A stretch of 64,000 nucleotides of DNA from an uncultured Lachnospiraceae bacterium (GTDB taxonomy: Bacteria > Bacillota > Clostridia > Lachnospirales > Lachnospiraceae), in contig CALWQT010000009.1 in the NCBI GenBank assembly GCA_944383765.1, positions 35,065-99,064 on the forward strand. Direction: 5' to 3'. Below are positions 1-7,856 of this stretch, piece after piece. Position numbers and translations under genes: made by a program. Below the pieces are notes generated by a model, which searched no databases, was not told the origin of the DNA, and saw only the letters and a program-made list of their open reading frames with translations. Within the stretch, counting starts at the first letter, position 1. Each line of letters starts with the position of its first letter.

Positions 1-30
1 TGACAAAATCCGCAACAAATCGACAGGATT

Positions 31-59
31 TTGCGACTCTTTCTAATAAACGATATCGA
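31..59 (+). promoter_or_regulatory. Possible promoter of the HTH regulator
   Basis: TTGCGA (31-36) and TATCGA (54-59) are 17 bp apart, about 25 bp upstream of the ribosome binding site of the first gene. Both hexamers deviate from consensus, so this is a tentative call. Confidence 0.35.
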
Positions 60-86
60 TTTTAGAATCAGAAGGAGTTGGTGTTG

Positions 87-326
87 GTGAGAGTGTGTGA
101 AGCCACCAGAGAAAGAATCAGGGAACTTTGTGTGAAGCGGGATATGACGGAATACAAGCTCATCTATAATACGGGAATGCCGCCGTCTACGGTAAAGAGC
201 ATTATCAGCGGCAAAAGTAAAAATCCAGGTATCAGTAATATTAAAAAGATCACAGAGGGATTGGGAGTTTCTTTGAGGGAATTCTACGATTCTGATGTGT
301 TTGAGGATCTGGAACAAGAAGACTAA
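87..326 (+). CDS. Small XRE/Cro-type helix-turn-helix regulator
   Basis: A 79-residue protein that is almost entirely one helix-turn-helix DNA-binding domain of the Cro/C1 type: a helix starting at MTEYKL, the turn and recognition helix around MPPSTVKSIISG, then a helix ending in LGVSLREFYD, which is typical of this family. It has no sensor domain, so it probably acts as a dimeric repressor of unknown targets. Start choice: AAGGAG lies at 72-77, so TTG 84 or GTG 87 fit by spacing; TTG 78 directly abuts the Shine-Dalgarno and is unlikely. It is monocistronic, closed by a strong hairpin. Similar proteins are frequent in Lachnospiraceae genomes; the target cannot be told from sequence. Confidence 0.8.
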   Translation: MRVCEATRERIRELCVKRDMTEYKLIYNTGMPPSTVKSIISGKSKNPGISNIKKITEGLGVSLREFYDSDVFEDLEQED

Positions 327-333
327 ACAGAAC

Positions 334-364
334 AGGAAAAGCATGGCTAAGCCATGCTTTTCCT
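334..364. terminator. Bidirectional terminator between the HTH gene and the BCCT gene
   Basis: A perfect 14-bp inverted repeat (334-347 and 351-364) with a 3-base loop. The arms begin with A-runs and end with T-runs, so it can terminate both convergent genes. Confidence 0.85.
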
Positions 365-383
365 ATTTTAGAACGATATAGAA

Positions 384-1904
384 CTAATGATTGGAAGAAG
401 TTTCCTGTTCCTTCAGATAGAGACTGGCATCTTTAAAAAAGCTGGCAATGATCAGAAGGATCACAAAACCTATAGGAAAAGCAGCAATAATGGAAACCGT
501 CTGTAAATTTGCCATGGAACTGTCGGAGAAAATCAGTACTACAGGCAGGAACATTAAAAATAAGGACCAGAATAATTTCACACGTCGGTCAGGCTCTTCG
601 TCTGCTTTCAGATTTTTGTAAGAGTAAAAGGAAGCAACCACAGCCAGAGCATCAAAGGAAGTGGCATAAAAGGTGATCATGGCCAGTGCAAGCAGGAACA
701 GGCCGATACCTGCGAAAGGCAGGGTATCAAAGATACGCATGATGGTTTCATAAAGGTTTCCGGTAGTTTCGTAAATGGAAAGAATGTCCAGTTTTCCTTT
801 CATCTGCAGGGCAAAACTGTAGTTTCCCAATACGATAAAGGAAGTGAAGGTTCCGGCCAGACCCCAGAAATATCCGCCAAGCACCGTCTGGCGTACCGTA
901 CGGCCTTTGCTGATAGAACCAATAAAAAATGGAGCAGCCACACACCATACCATCCAGTATGCCCAGTAAAAGATGGTCCAGTTCTGAGGAAATGATGTGG
1001 TCCGCAAGGCATCTGTCCAGGTTGCCAGGGTAAGGAAGTTCTGAGTCAGAGTGCCAAGGGCGGAAAATCCGGTTTCTATGGTATATTTTCCTTCTCCTCC
1101 GCAGACAAATACATATAGCAAGAGTGCAAAAAACAGGTAAACGCAGGAAGCAGCCAGACGGACAATGCCGTTCATGCCGAAATAAATGGCTGCCGTATAA
1201 GTAATACAGGTAACCAGCAGAATGGCGATGGTGAGCAAATTGCTCTGGGGAATATGAAAAATACGGCTGACAGCCATGGAAAGCAGTGGGGTGGCAAGGG
1301 AAAAGGTAGTGGCAGTCCCTGCCAGCAAGGCAAAAATGGCAAGCAGGTCGATCAGCTTTCCGGGAAGGCGGTCTGTGTATGGTCCGAGGATAGGGCGGCA
1401 GGCTTCCGAATATTTCTGTTTGCTGCGTTTGCGGACATGGAGCATAAAGCCAAAAGCTACAGCCAGAGTCATGTAGAAACTCCAGGGAATCGGTCCCCAA
1501 TGAAACAGAGGATAGACAGACGCCCAGTCCTGCATCTCTCCCATATGGGAAATGTGGGGTTCAGAAGCATAGAGGATCCATTCGCAAAGGGAATAAAATA
1601 AGATGTCGGCAGCAAGACCGGAAGTAAACATCATAGAGCCCCATTTGAAATTGGAATAGAGGGGTTTATCCGTATTTCCCAGCCGGATAGAACCATATTT
1701 GGAAAATGCCATATAGAGGGAACACAGGAATACACCTAATCCGATCATCAGATAGTAGGAGCCGAAGGTATCGCCCAGAAAGAATCGAATGGATTCCAGT
1801 GTATTTGCAGATGCCTCAGGGGACAGAAGGAATAACAGGCATAAAAGTACCACACAGAGAAAAGGAATGATGGTAATCGGCCAGTCAAGTTGTTTACGAA
1901 GCAT
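384..1904 (-). CDS. BCCT-family betaine/carnitine/choline transporter
   Basis: A 506-residue membrane protein with about twelve hydrophobic segments. Diagnostic BCCT features: SKYGSIRLG in the first third, a tryptophan-rich stretch NWTIFYWAYWMVW followed by FIGSISKGRT in the second half, matching the conserved BCCT signature. The family imports quaternary ammonium compounds (glycine betaine, carnitine, choline), either Na+-coupled or by exchange; the substrate is not readable here. In gut Clostridia such genes may serve osmoprotection or betaine/carnitine degradation, but no degradative genes are adjacent. The frame is open upstream to 1982, but ATG at 1904 is preceded by GGGAGG at good spacing, so that start is chosen. 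Transcribed alone, convergent with the HTH gene. Confidence 0.88.
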   Translation of the reverse strand: MLRKQLDWPITIIPFLCVVLLCLLFLLSPEASANTLESIRFFLGDTFGSYYLMIGLGVFLCSLYMAFSKYGSIRLGNTDKPLYSNFKWGSMMFTSGLAADILFYSLCEWILYASEPHISHMGEMQDWASVYPLFHWGPIPWSFYMTLAVAFGFMLHVRKRSKQKYSEACRPILGPYTDRLPGKLIDLLAIFALLAGTATTFSLATPLLSMAVSRIFHIPQSNLLTIAILLVTCITYTAAIYFGMNGIVRLAASCVYLFFALLLYVFVCGGEGKYTIETGFSALGTLTQNFLTLATWTDALRTTSFPQNWTIFYWAYWMVWCVAAPFFIGSISKGRTVRQTVLGGYFWGLAGTFTSFIVLGNYSFALQMKGKLDILSIYETTGNLYETIMRIFDTLPFAGIGLFLLALAMITFYATSFDALAVVASFYSYKNLKADEEPDRRVKLFWSLFLMFLPVVLIFSDSSMANLQTVSIIAAFPIGFVILLIIASFFKDASLYLKEQETSSNH

Positions 1905-2047
1905 AATATCCTCCCTTTTGTTCAAAAAATTAAATAAATGAATTATATTGAACATATTATCATTGCATTCTGGAAAAATCAAGGGGGAATTTGTGAAGAT
2001 TTTCTGACTTTTTGTAAAAACCCCTGTAAAAATGCCGGAACTTTCGC

Positions 2048-2053
2048 TATAAT
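2048..2053 (+). promoter_or_regulatory. Probable -10 box of the lipoprotein gene
   Basis: A perfect TATAAT 35 bp upstream of the ATG; the -35 region (TGTAAA at 2025-2030) is weak. Confidence 0.4.
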
Positions 2054-2082
2054 ACTAGGGCAGAAAAGGAGGAATCAATAAG

Positions 2083-2625
2083 ATGAAGATGTATCGTGCA
2101 TTGTGTATACTTGGTTGTGCGGTTATGCTGGGAGGCTGTACAGAGAGTAATATCGTCAATCCTGAGAATGCTACCGTAACGCCGGAGACAGGAATTATAG
2201 AAGGTATTGAGCTTGACTGGGATCAGGTGACAGATGAGCTGAATGATGAGTTTGTGAAATCGGACAAGTATCCCTTTGGAGATAAGATAGAACTGAATGT
2301 AGATGAGGGAAATGTATATATTATGGTAACAGTGGAAGACGGGGTATCCAAGGAAGAGGCCGCCCAGTATGCTACAGAGATCATAAAGGCCCTGAATGTC
2401 AGCGTGGAGACACAGGATTTTTCCTATCAGAGCGATGAGGACAAGCTGTATGGAACGTTTTCAGAAGAGAATGTGATATGGATTCAGGTGATGCCAAAGA
2501 GCACCGCTGATGATGAGAGTACCTGGCTGGTGGACGATGCGGTTGTTCCGGAGATGCAGAGAGAGATTTTACCGAATTATACAGAAGAAGAGGCAGAATC
2601 TGCGGAAGCTGCAGAGGCAGAATAA
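2083..2625 (+). CDS. Putative lipoprotein of unknown function
   Basis: A 180-residue protein with a type II signal peptide: short basic start (MKMYRA), hydrophobic core and the lipobox LGGC with Cys at residue 19, so it should be lipidated and anchored outside the membrane. The mature part is strongly acidic and ends in a run of Glu/Ala residues; no catalytic motif was recognised. The start has AAAGGAGG about 10 bp upstream. It stands alone between the divergent BCCT gene and a convergent phospholipase-like gene, with its own -10 box and terminator. Function unknown. Confidence 0.72.
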   Translation: MKMYRALCILGCAVMLGGCTESNIVNPENATVTPETGIIEGIELDWDQVTDELNDEFVKSDKYPFGDKIELNVDEGNVYIMVTVEDGVSKEEAAQYATEIIKALNVSVETQDFSYQSDEDKLYGTFSEENVIWIQVMPKSTADDESTWLVDDAVVPEMQREILPNYTEEEAESAEAAEAE

Positions 2626-2633
2626 TAGCGATA

Positions 2634-2668
2634 AAAATGACCTGCACATATTTGTGCAGGCCATTTTT
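2634..2668. terminator. Bidirectional terminator between lipoprotein and phospholipase-like genes
   Basis: CCTGCACA/TGTGCAGG stem flanked by an A-run on the left and a T-run on the right, in the gap between two convergent genes. Confidence 0.8.
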
Positions 2669-3648
2669 TATTCGATCACATCCAGACCACTGTGGTAAGA
2701 ATGATTTCCCAGTTCTTTTAACAGGGCATTAAAATCCTGTTGGGCCAAAGGAACGTCAGAAGTGACGATACGGTTCAGCAGGTAGTAAAGCAGATTGCAT
2801 TTTGCCAGGGCCTGATAAAACAGCTCCGGAAAAGAGGCGTTGGAAGCCAGCGCTTTATTCCAGGGATTACACCAGGTTTCATGGTCTAAGTTCAGACATT
2901 GGCGAGGATTGGATACTTCATCGGTCACCAGTTTTGAGGAAGCCACCGGAGTTTTCAAAAAAAGGGATTCCACGAATTCAATGCTGCATTTTTTTTTGCC
3001 CGATTTATCCGCCAAAGTGCGGCAGCCAAATCGCATGGCCAGAATGGAACGATGGACCATCCTGGGAGTGACCTGGAAATTGTTACGGTAGGTAATGGGG
3101 TAATAGGTTTCGTTGATACAGCCAGACAGGAAATGTGAGATAAACTGGATTTCCTGTCCATTCAGGCATATGGTGGCGGCCTGATTGAATTCGGAAGGTT
3201 TTTTGTGTTTGTATTTTTTCAGGAGCAGGGCATCGATGTCTGTTTCCAGAGCGGCATGAAGACCGTGGTGGTAAGTGGAAGGATTATTGATGTCATAGTT
3301 GATCCGTCCGTACACATAAGGGTGACAGATGGAATCTCCCGCATAATGACAGATAAATCCAGCCAGATAAGCGATTCCCTGGGCTCTTTGCTGTCTGGAG
3401 TTGAGCCTGGAAAGATGGGTCAGATAACAGCGGAAAAAATCATTGATATGGTGTTCATGCATATAAGAACCTACATTTCGGTAATCCCTGTGCCGTAAGA
3501 TGGGAATGTTGTAAAAAAACATATCCGGTCCCTGAAGACCAAGCTGATACAGCCAACGGTATTTGGAGATGATCCGCTTCAGAGGCTGGGGTTTCATATC
3601 GTTGTAGGCTTTCATGCCTAGAATGTAATGGGTAGTAAATCCTGGCAT
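2668..3648 (-). CDS. Zinc-dependent phospholipase C-family protein
   Basis: A 326-residue protein matching the zinc-dependent phospholipase C fold (PF00882): N-terminal MPGFTTHYILG, then LGLQGPDMFFY at about residues 57-67, and HYAGDSICHPYVYGR at about 105-119, which carries the His and Asp residues that bind zinc in this family. Unlike clostridial alpha-toxin it has no signal peptide and no C-terminal PLAT/C2 domain, so it is probably an intracellular metal-dependent hydrolase rather than a toxin; the substrate is unknown. Similar proteins are common in Lachnospiraceae. Monocistronic; a TGG-extended -10 box lies upstream on this strand. Confidence 0.82.
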   Translation of the reverse strand: MPGFTTHYILGMKAYNDMKPQPLKRIISKYRWLYQLGLQGPDMFFYNIPILRHRDYRNVGSYMHEHHINDFFRCYLTHLSRLNSRQQRAQGIAYLAGFICHYAGDSICHPYVYGRINYDINNPSTYHHGLHAALETDIDALLLKKYKHKKPSEFNQAATICLNGQEIQFISHFLSGCINETYYPITYRNNFQVTPRMVHRSILAMRFGCRTLADKSGKKKCSIEFVESLFLKTPVASSKLVTDEVSNPRQCLNLDHETWCNPWNKALASNASFPELFYQALAKCNLLYYLLNRIVTSDVPLAQQDFNALLKELGNHSYHSGLDVIE

Positions 3649-3695
3649 ATGATCACTTCATTTCTTTAAAATTTAAGACCTTGCTAAGTGTTCAT

Positions 3696-3704
3696 ATTAT
3701 ACCA
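3696..3704 (-). promoter_or_regulatory. Extended -10 promoter of the phospholipase-like gene
   Basis: On the minus strand TGGTATAAT (TATAAT is the complement of 3696-3701) lies about 50 bp upstream of the gene start; no clear -35 hexamer. Confidence 0.45.
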
Positions 3705-3752
3705 CATTGGGGAATAAAATGCGATAGAAAAGCAGTGGAAAGAAGTGGGCGG

Positions 3753-5087
3753 ATGATTCATCGGATTCATGAGGCTGTGTGGGGACCCTGGATGCTGGTG
3801 GTGTTTCTGGCAATGGGAATCTATCTTACTATAGGTTCAGGCTTTTTTCAGATTCGTGGATTTGGAAAATGGTGGCGAGCAACTGCTGGGAGTCTGATGG
3901 GGGAAAAACAGCAGGGAGAAAAATCCGGTGGAGTGACTTCTTTCCAGACGGCATGTACGGCCTTGGCGGCTACGATCGGTACCGGGAATATTGTGGGTGT
4001 GGCGACTGCGCTTACAGCAGGAGGGGCAGGGGCAATCTTCTGGATGTGGGTCTCGGCAGGGATTGGAATGATAACTGCTTATGGGGAAGGGTTTTTAGGG
4101 ACCAAATACCGGCATAAAGCAGGGAAGGTATGGATCAGTGGTCCTATGGTCATTTTGGATAAACGCCTGAGTCTTCCGTTCCTGGGTCTGCTTTATGGAT
4201 TTTTCTGTACCATGTCTTCTTTGGGAATGGGGAGTATGGTACAGGCCAATTCTCTGTCGCTGACAGCAGCTTATTCCTTTTCCATTCCCCCTGTAGTATC
4301 AGCGGTAGTGGTTACAGTATCAGTGGCTCTGGTGATCGGAGGAGGGACCAGACGGATTGCGGCTGTGTCAGAAAAGCTGATACCGGTGGCATCCGGTATC
4401 TATATGTTGTTTTCTATGCTGGTGATCTTGATGTGTATGGAACACATACCGGAGGTACTGAAGGAAATTTTTTCTTCTGCCTTTAGTCTGGAAGCAGCGG
4501 CTGGAGGAACGGCGGGATATGGGGTGAGCCGCAGTATCCAGTATGGAATTTCCAGAGGGGTGTTTTCCAACGAAGCGGGATTGGGAACCCTGGCTATTAT
4601 TCATGGAGCAGCGGACCATGCAGACCCGAAAGAACAGGGAATGTGGGCTATGTTTGAGGTTTTTTTTGATACCATTGTAATCTGCACCCTGACAGCTCTG
4701 GTGATCCTTTTGACGGTGGACCACAGTTCCGGGTGGCAGTATGATGGGGCGGCTCTGACTGCATTCTGTTTTTCTGTGAAGCTTGGGACCTGGGGAGAGT
4801 ATCTGGTATCCCTGTCTATGATCGTTTTTGCGTTCGGAACCATGGTGGCATGGTTTTACATGGGGCGTCAGGCTTTTGAGTACTTATGGATGTATACGCC
4901 TTTGAGCAATGAAACAATAGGCAGAAAACTGTATTTTCTTTTATATTTGAATGCAATTTTTCTTGGTTCCCTGGCAAAGCTGAGCACGGTCTGGGAATTA
5001 TCAGATATCTGGAATGGCCTGATGGCAGTTCCCAATATGACCGCATTATTTTTACTTCGGAAGGAGATCAGAAAAAACATTCCTTGA
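3753..5087 (+). CDS. AGCS-family sodium:alanine symporter
   Basis: A 444-residue, roughly ten-helix transporter of the alanine or glycine:cation symporter family (PF01235). Visible signatures: an N-terminal segment with GPWMLV and GSGFFQIRG, the ATIGTGNIVGVATA motif that lines the substrate and sodium site, and RGVFSNEAGLGT in the second half, the most diagnostic AGCS motif. It takes up alanine or glycine with Na+. The frame is open from TTG 3681, but that segment overlaps the divergent gene's promoter, so ATG 3753 is preferred. Its last codons overlap the -35 box of the next transcription unit (TTGACA at 5084), so the antiporter downstream is separately controlled. Confidence 0.9.
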   Translation: MIHRIHEAVWGPWMLVVFLAMGIYLTIGSGFFQIRGFGKWWRATAGSLMGEKQQGEKSGGVTSFQTACTALAATIGTGNIVGVATALTAGGAGAIFWMWVSAGIGMITAYGEGFLGTKYRHKAGKVWISGPMVILDKRLSLPFLGLLYGFFCTMSSLGMGSMVQANSLSLTAAYSFSIPPVVSAVVVTVSVALVIGGGTRRIAAVSEKLIPVASGIYMLFSMLVILMCMEHIPEVLKEIFSSAFSLEAAAGGTAGYGVSRSIQYGISRGVFSNEAGLGTLAIIHGAADHADPKEQGMWAMFEVFFDTIVICTLTALVILLTVDHSSGWQYDGAALTAFCFSVKLGTWGEYLVSLSMIVFAFGTMVAWFYMGRQAFEYLWMYTPLSNETIGRKLYFLLYLNAIFLGSLAKLSTVWELSDIWNGLMAVPNMTALFLLRKEIRKNIP

Positions 5088-5112
5088 CAGACAGGAGAAA
5101 AGTCCGTATACT
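5084..5112 (+). promoter_or_regulatory. Promoter of the riboswitch-controlled antiporter gene
   Basis: TTGACA (5084-5089), 17 bp, TATACT (5107-5112): near-perfect sigma-A promoter. The -35 overlaps the stop codon of the upstream gene, and transcription would start just before the riboswitch. Confidence 0.85.
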
Positions 5113-5119
5113 TTCTTTT

Positions 5120-5250
5120 GATGAGAGGGAGTAGCTTCCATTGGAAAATGTTATGTAATACCGTCATCACGGTTAGAAATAACTTGGTATACATATAATA
5201 AGCGAGACTTTTATCGTATTCTTTGAGTACGATAAAGGTCTCTTTTTATT
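5120..5250 (+). promoter_or_regulatory. yybP-ykoY (Mn2+) riboswitch
   Basis: The leader carries the hallmarks of the yybP-ykoY class: GGGAGTAGC at 5127-5135, CGTCA at 5162-5166 and GCGAGACTTT at 5202-5211. P1 can form between GATGAGAG (5120-5127) and CTTTTATC (5208-5215). The same 3' bases form the left arm of the following terminator hairpin, so P1 formation and termination are mutually exclusive. This fits a ligand-ON antitermination switch, as established for Mn2+-sensing members of the class. It controls a cation antiporter, a typical target. Confidence 0.85.
5204..5250 (+). terminator. Riboswitch-controlled terminator
   Basis: A 15-bp stem (5204-5218 with 5228-5242, one G-U pair) and a 9-base loop followed by TTTTTATT. 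It overlaps the 3' strand of the riboswitch P1 helix. Confidence 0.85.
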
Positions 5251-5292
5251 TGAAAAATTTTGCTGAAGAAGATTACGCAGGAGGGAAAAAGA

Positions 5293-6225
5293 ATGATAAT
5301 GGCGTATGTTTGGCTGGTGGTTGGTTTTGTGTTTTTGATCAAGGGAGCAGATCTTTTTGTGGAAGGAAGTTCTTCTGTAGCAAAGATTCTTCGCGTTCCC
5401 AGTGTGATCATTGGATTGACGGTAGTGGCATTTGGGACCAGTGCCCCGGAATTGGCAGTCAGTGTGACAGCAGCCCTGTCCCACAATAATGGAATCGCCG
5501 TAGGAAACGTGATCGGCTCTAATATTTTCAATCTGCTGATGGTCACCGGACTGAGCTGTATTGTTATGACTCTTCCTGCAGATAAAAAGATCATGAAAGG
5601 AGATTTTCCATTTTCTATTTTTGTGGCAGTAGTTCTTCTGGCTGGAATCGCATTTGATTATCGGCTGAGCCGTGTGGACGGTGTGATCTTGCTTGCACTG
5701 TTTGGATATTTCCTTTACCGTACCATTCAGGCCGCAAAGGATGGGAGAATGGATGAGGGAGAAGAGATCAGGACCATGAGCTCGGCAAAAAGCCTGATTT
5801 TTATTGTGGGTGGCCTGGTAGGAATCGTGCTGGGAGGAGACCTGGTGGTAGACAGTGCCAGCAGCATTGCAGCGGCTTTTGGGCTCAGCCAGAACTTGAT
5901 CGGGCTGACGATTGTGGCAATGGGAACTTCTCTTCCGGAACTGGTAACATCTGTAGTGGCTTCCAGGAAAGGAGAGAATGGACTTGCACTGGGAAATGTG
6001 ATCGGCTCTAATATTTTTAATATTCTGCTGATTCTGGGATTGTCCTCTGTGTTAAGTCCGATTCAGGTAACGGTGGTATCAGTATATGACCTGATCTGCC
6101 TGATTGTATTCAGTGGAATATTCTGGATCGTGGGAAAAAGAGAGATGCGGTATTCCCGTATTCACGGAATTTCGATGGTTGCTGTTTACGCAGCTTACAT
6201 GATCTATATTATCCTGAGAGCATAA
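5293..6225 (+). CDS. CaCA-family cation antiporter (YrbG-like Na+/Ca2+ exchanger)
   Basis: A 310-residue protein with about ten membrane helices and the two inverted alpha repeats of the Ca2+:cation antiporter family. Repeat 1 has AFGTSAPELAVS and NVIGSNIFNLL at about residues 46-90; repeat 2 has AMGTSLPELVTS and NVIGSNIFNIL in the last third. The GTS(A/L)PEL glutamates bind the transported cation. Known homologues exchange Ca2+ for Na+ or H+; the Mn2+ riboswitch in its leader suggests that this one exports Mn2+ as well or instead. Start: ATG 5293 has AGGAGGG seven bases upstream; the upstream TTG at 5260 has none. Confidence 0.9.
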   Translation: MIMAYVWLVVGFVFLIKGADLFVEGSSSVAKILRVPSVIIGLTVVAFGTSAPELAVSVTAALSHNNGIAVGNVIGSNIFNLLMVTGLSCIVMTLPADKKIMKGDFPFSIFVAVVLLAGIAFDYRLSRVDGVILLALFGYFLYRTIQAAKDGRMDEGEEIRTMSSAKSLIFIVGGLVGIVLGGDLVVDSASSIAAAFGLSQNLIGLTIVAMGTSLPELVTSVVASRKGENGLALGNVIGSNIFNILLILGLSSVLSPIQVTVVSVYDLICLIVFSGIFWIVGKREMRYSRIHGISMVAVYAAYMIYIILRA

Positions 6226-6248
6226 AACGAAATCTGTTCAACGAAAAA

Positions 6249-6277
6249 AGTCCGGAGGCTTTTTGCCTGCCGGACTT
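6249..6277 (+). terminator. Terminator-like hairpin after the antiporter gene
   Basis: AAGTCCGG/CCGGACTT stem with an inner AGGC/GCCT helix; the following bases are AT-rich but hold no long U-run. Confidence 0.6.
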
Positions 6278-6295
6278 CATATTATAAAAAAGGGA

Positions 6296-6360
6296 GGAGA
6301 GCTGATAAATTATCAGCCCAAGTATTATGAAAAAAATCTAAAAATTCTTAGCAGCTCTCG
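6296..6360. other. Structured intergenic element of unknown role
   Basis: The 321-bp gap between 6225 and 6547 holds a hairpin, this element and a promoter for the next gene. Here GAGAGCTG (6296-6303) pairs with CAGCTCTC (6353-6360), and the left arm contains a second palindrome (CTGATAAATTATCAG). A strong GGGAGGAG precedes it on the + strand, but no ATG-started gene follows; a 24-codon frame from CTG 6301 exists. It may be a small RNA, a leader or a very small protein gene. Confidence 0.35.
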
Positions 6361-6464
6361 CTGTCTACATTTATAATATAGGCAGGAAACATGAAGAAAT
6401 CATGTTGTTTGTGTAAATGGTTTTTAAATTATTTTTGAACAAATTGTGAACAGGAGAAACAGTC

Positions 6465-6493
6465 TTGAATCCGGAGCCGGATACAGGTATAAT
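6465..6493 (+). promoter_or_regulatory. Promoter of the cyclophilin gene
   Basis: TTGAAT (6465-6470), 17 bp, TATAAT (6488-6493). Confidence 0.75.
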
Positions 6494-6546
6494 AAACAGG
6501 TCAGAAATAGAATAGATTGCCATCAGGCAAGGAAGGAAGAAATCAT

Positions 6547-7065
6547 ATGACAAATCCAGTGGTAACCATTGAAATGGAAAACGGAGATCAGATCAAGGCA
6601 GAACTTTATCCGGAGATTGCACCTAACACAGTGAATAATTTTATCAGCCTGGTAAAAAAAGGATTTTATAATGGGCTGATCTTTCACCGGGTCATCAGCG
6701 GCTTTATGATCCAGGGGGGATGTCCTCAGGGAACAGGAATGGGAGGCCCGGGCTATTGCATCAAAGGAGAATTCAGCCAGAATGGATTTGCCAATCCGCT
6801 GAAGCATACAGAAGGTGTGCTTTCTATGGCAAGAGCCATGCATCCGGATTCTGCTGGTTCTCAGTTTTTCATCATGCACAAAACATCTCCTCATCTGGAC
6901 GGTGCCTATGCAGCTTTTGGAAAAGTGACAGAAGGTATGGACGTGGTCAATAAAATTGCGGATGTCCGTACGGATTACAGTGACCGCCCTATGAAAGAGC
7001 AGAAGATCGCCAGCATGACAGTAGAGACTTTTGGCGTGGACTATCCGGAACCAGAAACGGTATAG
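6547..7065 (+). CDS. Cyclophilin-type peptidyl-prolyl cis-trans isomerase
   Basis: A 172-residue single-domain cyclophilin that speeds cis-trans isomerisation of prolyl bonds during protein folding. The core is intact: [13 protein letters not shown] (catalytic Arg in FHRV, then the FMIQGG strand), the GMGGPGY loop, and AGSQFFIM with the conserved Gln/Phe. It has no signal peptide and is of normal length for a cytosolic PPIase. ATG 6547 with AAGGAAG upstream is preferred to the earlier in-frame codon at 6517. A good promoter precedes it, and the GNAT gene follows after 8 bp, so the two are probably co-transcribed. Confidence 0.93.
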   Translation: MTNPVVTIEMENGDQIKAELYPEIAPNTVNNFISLVKKGFYNGLIFHRVISGFMIQGGCPQGTGMGGPGYCIKGEFSQNGFANPLKHTEGVLSMARAMHPDSAGSQFFIMHKTSPHLDGAYAAFGKVTEGMDVVNKIADVRTDYSDRPMKEQKIASMTVETFGVDYPEPETV

Positions 7066-7073
7066 GTGAGAGA

Positions 7074-7763
7074 GTGACAGAAGATCGGACGGTGCAGGTA
7101 GAAGGGCAATTATATACTGTGGTGGTTTCCGATGAAAAAGAGGCTCTTCTGGCTGCTGCTGCAGCCGGGAGAGCTTCTCTTGGCATTGGAGGGCTGGACG
7201 GGGAGTATCTTCCGGTATCCTATGTGGCGGAATCTATCCATGAAGTTGATGAGGTATTACTGGAGAAAATCGTACGAAGAACCTTTGGATTTCCATGGAA
7301 TATATGCGAGACCCAACGTTTGAAAATCCGGGAATTCCAGGAAGATGACTGGGTCAGCCTGCCGGAAGACGAAATAGGTACGGAAGGTGACCGCATTTTT
7401 ACAGAGCGGGAACGGCTGAAGGCGTATATTGCCTGTCAGTACCGGTTTTATGAATTTGGCATATGGGCTGTAGTAGAAAAAGAACATGGCCGGATCATAG
7501 GAAAAGCGGGTTTTTCTGTCTGGGATGGGGAAGAAGAAGGGGTAGAACTGGGGTACCATATCTTTTCTCCGTACCGGGGAAAGGGATATGCCTGGGAAGC
7601 CTGCCTGGCAGTCCTTGAGTGGGAGGAACGGGAACTTGGGCTTCCTGTGTGGCTGCGCATAGAAGAGAAGAATCAGCCATCGGTCAGTCTGGCAGAAAAA
7701 CTGGGATTTGTAAAAAAACAGCGATGGAAGGGAAAAAACATTTGGATCTGGCAGAAAAAGTAA
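7074..7763 (+). CDS. GNAT-family N-acetyltransferase
   Basis: A 229-residue protein with a RimJ/RimL-like GNAT domain in its C-terminal two thirds (about residues 85-225). The CoA-binding motif A is readable as ELGYHIFSPYRGKGYAWEA, followed by a typical terminal strand with ENQPSVSLAEKLGF-like sequence (EKNQPSVSLAEKLGF). The N-terminal 85 residues look like an extra alpha/beta cap. The family transfers acetyl from acetyl-CoA to protein N-termini, amino acids or small molecules; the substrate is not predictable. GTG start with AGGTGAGA upstream, 8 bp after the cyclophilin stop codon. Confidence 0.85.
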   Translation: MTEDRTVQVEGQLYTVVVSDEKEALLAAAAAGRASLGIGGLDGEYLPVSYVAESIHEVDEVLLEKIVRRTFGFPWNICETQRLKIREFQEDDWVSLPEDEIGTEGDRIFTERERLKAYIACQYRFYEFGIWAVVEKEHGRIIGKAGFSVWDGEEEGVELGYHIFSPYRGKGYAWEACLAVLEWEERELGLPVWLRIEEKNQPSVSLAEKLGFVKKQRWKGKNIWIWQKK

Positions 7764-7782
7764 AAAATCCCATAAGAAATGC

Positions 7783-7811
7783 TTGTACTTTGCCTGTATC
7801 TGAAATATAAT
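7783..7811 (+). promoter_or_regulatory. Promoter of the ispE-gntR operon
   Basis: TTGTAC (7783-7788), 17 bp, TATAAT (7806-7811). Confidence 0.75.
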
Positions 7812-7814
7812 ATA

Positions 7815-7824
7815 TTGTATACAA
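7815..7824. promoter_or_regulatory. GntR/FadR-type operator palindrome
   Basis: TTGTATACAA is a perfect 10-bp palindrome just downstream of the -10 box, around the expected transcription start. FadR-subfamily GntR regulators bind sites with a GT..AC core of this kind, and such a regulator is encoded in the same operon, so autorepression is likely. Confidence 0.55.
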
Positions 7825-7856
7825 AATAATCTATGAATACAATCAGGAAGGTGCCT

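Noticed and set aside
748..1500. A 250-codon minus-strand frame inside the BCCT gene
   Set aside because: Overlaps the BCCT gene in a shifted frame on the same strand, with improbable residue content.
3681..3752. Upstream TTG start for the AGCS gene
   Set aside because: It overlaps the divergent promoter and lacks an SD; ATG 3753 fits the family N-terminus.
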